Assembly (NCBI GenBank): GCA_023807065.1
Contig: JAJJLU010004620.1
Location: 1 to 11,168 of the forward strand
Direction: 5' to 3'
Source: Isotricha intestinalis
Lineage: Eukaryota > Ciliophora > Litostomatea > Vestibuliferida > Isotrichidae
DNA length: 11,168 nt
Part shown: positions 9,554 to 11,168 of the stretch, one piece after another
Position numbering within the stretch: the stretch's first letter is position 1
How the letters are laid out: the number at the start of each line of letters is the position of its first letter
Position numbers and translations under genes: made by a program
The notes under the pieces: generated by a model
Databases searched by the model: none
What the model was told of the DNA's origin: nothing
Seen by the model: only the letters and a program-made list of their open reading frames with translations

Positions 9554-9933
9554 TTTCTTTCTTTATTATTTTTTTTTTGAATTATTATTCAATTTTTTTT
9601 TAATTATATAAATATAAAAATCAATTCTTTCATTTATTTTTTTTTTTATTTTTTAATATTTTTTATTTTTATGAATTATTGATTCTTTCTCCAAAAAAAA
9701 ATTTTAAAATTAAATCAAAAAAGTTAGTTAGCTTTATAATATTTAATAAATGAGATAACCAAAATTTTAATACTAATTAAGTTAATAGAACCATTTTAAA
9801 ATCATAATATTTTATAACAAATATTGTTTTATTTTATCAAAACATCGTATAAAAAGCCAAAAAAAAAGAAAATATTAAAATACCTTATACCATAATACTT
9901 TAAATTTGAAATTCAATATTGATAATAATTTAT
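9554..9933. other. Intergenic spacer upstream of VPS15, no gene seen
   Basis: This 380-base spacer lies between the VPS15 start and the AP2 stop, both on the minus strand, so it should hold the AP2 3' end and the VPS15 promoter and leader. The part next to VPS15 (about 9560-9660) is dominated by long T runs on the plus strand. That gives an A-rich leader in the sense direction, like the leaders of the neighbouring genes. The middle (9720-9840) is less repetitive but contains no open frame and no tRNA-like arms that I can fold. A minus-strand string TTTTGGCTTTTTATAC lies at about 9847-9862, 72 bases after the AP2 stop. Confidence 0.6.
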
Positions 9934-10494
9934 TTAATTTTGAAATTGACAATAACCTTCATAATAAAAATTAGTTCTTGCTTTAATTCCATGATATTTA
10001 ATAGCAACTTTATCATAAGCTTTTGCAGCTTCTTCTTCAGAATCATAATTTCCAATATATGTCTTTTTTCTATTTATCATAATTAAAACTTGCCATCTGT
10101 TTCCATTTTTTGAAACTCCTCTGTATTTACTACTTCTTTTATATGAATTTTCTAAATTTGTTTTTTCTACTTCTTCTCTTTTTAATTCTTCAATTTTATT
10201 TTTTATTTTTTTAATTAAAAAAATTTTTGGCTTTGATATTTTTTTATTTTCCCTTTTTTTCCCTGTGAAATTTTTTGATGATAAAGAATTGACATTGATT
10301 TTTTTTTTTATACTTCGAATTTTTTTCAAATTAATAAATAGGGAATCATTTAATTGGTGTATTGATAAAAATATATTTTTTGCTTCATTTTCTATTGTAT
10401 TTTGTTCATATTTTATTTTATTATGAAGGTTTCTACATTTATTATATATTTCTTACTTTAATTCAAGAATTGGGTTTTTAGATAAATTATTCAT
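9934..10494 (-). CDS. AP2/ERF-domain DNA-binding protein, two exons
   Basis: Predicted spliced CDS: exon 1 is 10457-10494 and exon 2 is 9934-10432, encoding 178 residues. The C-terminal AP2/ERF domain (about 114-169) shows [17 protein letters not shown] (114-130), then [19 protein letters not shown] (136-153) and HGIKARTNF (160-168). These are the three strands plus the amphipathic helix used to read the DNA major groove in plant, apicomplexan and ciliate factors. Residues 50-110 are very Lys/Arg-rich and could help DNA binding or nuclear import. The protein is short, with one AP2 domain and no visible nuclease domain. The long frame of exon 2 has no ATG before the domain; a TTG at 10327-10329 is an unlikely eukaryotic start. 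Further upstream the frame remains protein-like ([18 protein letters not shown]) up to an in-frame TAA at 10453-10455, which the predicted intron removes. Role as a transcription factor is inferred from the domain. Confidence 0.82.
10433..10456 (-). other. Predicted 24-base GT-AG spliceosomal intron in the AP2 gene
   Basis: On the minus strand the intron begins with GTAAGA (from 10456) and ends with TGTAG (to 10433). It splits codon AA|A after residue 12. Its length is a multiple of three, so the frame is kept, and it contains the in-frame TAA at 10453-10455 that would otherwise cut the protein after 13 residues. Without splicing there is no ATG for the AP2 domain. Introns this short are known in several ciliates, for example Paramecium, where a stop inside a 3n intron lets nonsense-mediated decay remove unspliced mRNA. 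Other explanations are TAA read as glutamine or a nonsense mutation; the good donor and acceptor make splicing the best reading. Confidence 0.7.
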
Positions 10495-10677
10495 TTTTAT
10501 TACTTGTAAGATTTTTCAAATTGATTTATGATTTATTATAATTTCAATGGGTTAATATTATTATTAATTATTTATTTTATTCAATAAAAAAAATAAATTT
10601 ATGAAAAGTTAAATATTATATAATTATTAATTAATAGCAATTACTCAGAAAAGATATTAAAAAATCAAATAAAATGT

Positions 10678-10766
10678 TTTATTAACATTTGTTTACAACA
10701 ATTCTAAAAAAATAAAATATAATAAAATATTTAATGCTATTAATTCTAATACCTTTATTAACATTT
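10678..10766 (+). repeat. 13-base direct repeat pair TTTATTAACATTT
   Basis: TTTATTAACATTT occurs at 10678-10690 and again at 10754-10766, 76 bases apart, in the AP2/calmodulin divergent spacer. The match is exact over 13 bases and stops at both edges. It could be a paired regulatory site. In DNA this rich in A and T such a match may also arise by chance, so the call is weak. Confidence 0.3.
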
Positions 10767-10828
10767 TCTTATAATTCTGAAATCATGAACATTTAATTCC
10801 TATTATTCAATATTAAATAAAAAATAAT

Positions 10829-10895
10829 AATATAATCTTAATATAAATTTCCTCAAAAATAAAAGCCTTTAATAACCTTAATCAATATAATCTTA
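10829..10895 (+). repeat. 12-base direct repeat pair AATATAATCTTA
   Basis: AATATAATCTTA occurs at 10829-10840 and 10884-10895, 55 bases apart, with the second copy about 80 bases before the calmodulin ATG. The C and the fixed order make it less trivial than plain A/T runs, but no function can be assigned. Confidence 0.28.
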
Positions 10896-10974
10896 AAAAA
10901 AAATATAAAAAAAAATTAAAATCTTTGAAAAAATAAAAAAAAAATTCCCTTAAAAAAATATATAAGAAAAAAAA

Positions 10975-11168
10975 ATGACAGACCAACTTCAAGAAGAAAA
11001 AGTTACAGAATGTAAAGAAGTATTTGATTTATTCGACAAAGACAAAGACGGTTCAATAACAACAAAAGAATTAGGAGATGTAATGAGAGCATTAGGAGCA
11101 AATCCAACTCAAGCAGAATTACAAGAATGATAAATGAAGTTGATCAAGATGGTTCAGGAAAAATAGAA
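10975..11168 (+). CDS. CALM: Calmodulin or calmodulin-like protein, 5' part, frame broken at codon 51/52
   Basis: The ATG at 10975 opens [20 protein letters not shown] and continues with EF-hand 1: D21, D23, D25, S27 and E32 at the Ca2+-coordinating positions, then [21 protein letters not shown] to residue 51. In frame, TGA (11128-11130) and TAA (11131-11133) follow at once. The -1 frame, starting at ATG 11127-11129, continues as [14 protein letters not shown] to the window edge, which is exactly the start of EF-hand 2. One base is thus missing in a GAA-ATG context. Calmodulin is the ubiquitous four-EF-hand Ca2+ sensor. Compared with the consensus I remember, only about 70 per cent of the visible residues agree (for example Cys at position 13, where Phe is usual), so a divergent paralogue is possible. 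Sequencing or assembly error is the likeliest cause of the break. The gene continues beyond the window. Confidence 0.85.
11125..11133 (+). other. Apparent -1 frameshift site in the calmodulin gene
   Basis: The bases read GAA TGA TAA where a continuous calmodulin needs GAA ATG ATA A. Reading A11127 twice, or adding one A, restores the frame. No slippery heptamer of the X XXY YYZ type is present, and the ciliate frameshift known from Euplotes is +1 at AAA-TAR, which does not fit. This leaves an indel error, a real allele defect or a pseudogene. Confidence 0.75.

Larger units (their letters stand above)
10495..10974. promoter_or_regulatory. Divergent promoter region between AP2 and calmodulin genes
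   Basis: This 480-base A+T-rich spacer lies between two divergent start codons and should carry both promoters and leaders. I see no open frame of note, no tRNA and no classic isolated TATA box that stands out from the background. The bases before calmodulin (10890-10974) are nearly pure A with a few T on the sense strand, matching the A-rich leaders of the other genes. Two short direct repeats lie within it (10678/10754 and 10829/10884). Confidence 0.5.

Noticed and set aside
9720..9840. Possible small RNA gene on the minus strand ending in a T run before VPS15
   Set aside because: No tRNA arms, box motifs or stable stems could be recognised; T runs are everywhere in these spacers.
10327..10329. 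TTG as start of a 131-residue AP2 protein
   Set aside because: Non-ATG starts are rare in eukaryotes, the frame stays protein-like upstream, and a spliced ATG start is available.
10453..10455. In-frame TAA in the AP2 gene read as glutamine (ciliate code)
   Set aside because: All other genes end at TAA and no long frame contains an internal TAA; a canonical GT-AG intron covers this codon.
11038..11127. An intron in the calmodulin 5' region to explain the frame break (a GTAATG...AG is present)
   Set aside because: The bases concerned encode residues typical of calmodulin ([16 protein letters not shown]), so removing them would damage EF-hand 1 and its linker.
11125..11133. Euplotes-type programmed frameshift in calmodulin
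   Set aside because: Euplotes shifts +1 at AAA-TAR; this site needs -1 and has no such motif, and several genes here lie on one long molecule rather than on gene-sized chromosomes.
1..11168. CRISPR array, transposon ends or long terminal repeats
   Set aside because: No regularly spaced repeats, transposase-like frames or paired long repeats were seen; only short A/T-rich matches occur.

Overview
The window is very A+T-rich nuclear DNA (about four-fifths A/T by eye) from a eukaryote with cilia or flagella. It carries long, almost intron-free genes separated by short spacers. Gene content supports this: an EFHC/Rib72-type DM10 protein of ciliary doublet microtubules, the PI3-kinase regulatory kinase VPS15, a calmodulin, an AP2/ERF DNA-binding protein and a eukaryote-type HNH nuclease. 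All six visible gene ends use TAA, glutamine is encoded by CAA, and the long frames hold no in-frame TAA, TAG or TGA, so the standard code fits. The AP2 domain type, tiny intron and extreme A+T suggest an alveolate, most likely a ciliate that keeps the standard code (for example a rumen or other litostomatean ciliate). That placement is inference; an anaerobic flagellated fungus or another A+T-rich protist is a weaker alternative.

Layout: 2-151 is the 3' tail of an unrecognised plus-strand gene. Five minus-strand genes follow: HNH protein (208-717), DM10 protein (799-2637), a 654-residue coiled-coil protein of unknown function (2698-4662), VPS15 (4790-9553) and an AP2/ERF protein (9934-10494). 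The spacers between them are 81, 60, 127 and 380 bases. A 480-base A+T-rich region then separates the AP2 gene from the divergent, plus-strand start of a calmodulin gene (10975 to the window edge).

Two gene models need correction relative to simple open frames. The AP2 gene has no usable ATG in its long frame, but a predicted 24-base GT-AG intron (10433-10456) joins it in frame to an upstream ATG and removes an in-frame TAA. The calmodulin frame breaks after residue 51, where one base is missing; the next EF-hand continues perfectly in the -1 frame.

The genes do not form one pathway. VPS15 acts in endosomal/autophagic PI3P synthesis, the DM10 protein in axonemes, and calmodulin in Ca2+ signalling including cilia. 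The least expected pattern is block-wise switching of synonymous codons (Ile ATT versus ATA) inside single genes, partly following the conserved domains. I found no CRISPR array, transposon, tRNA or rRNA.
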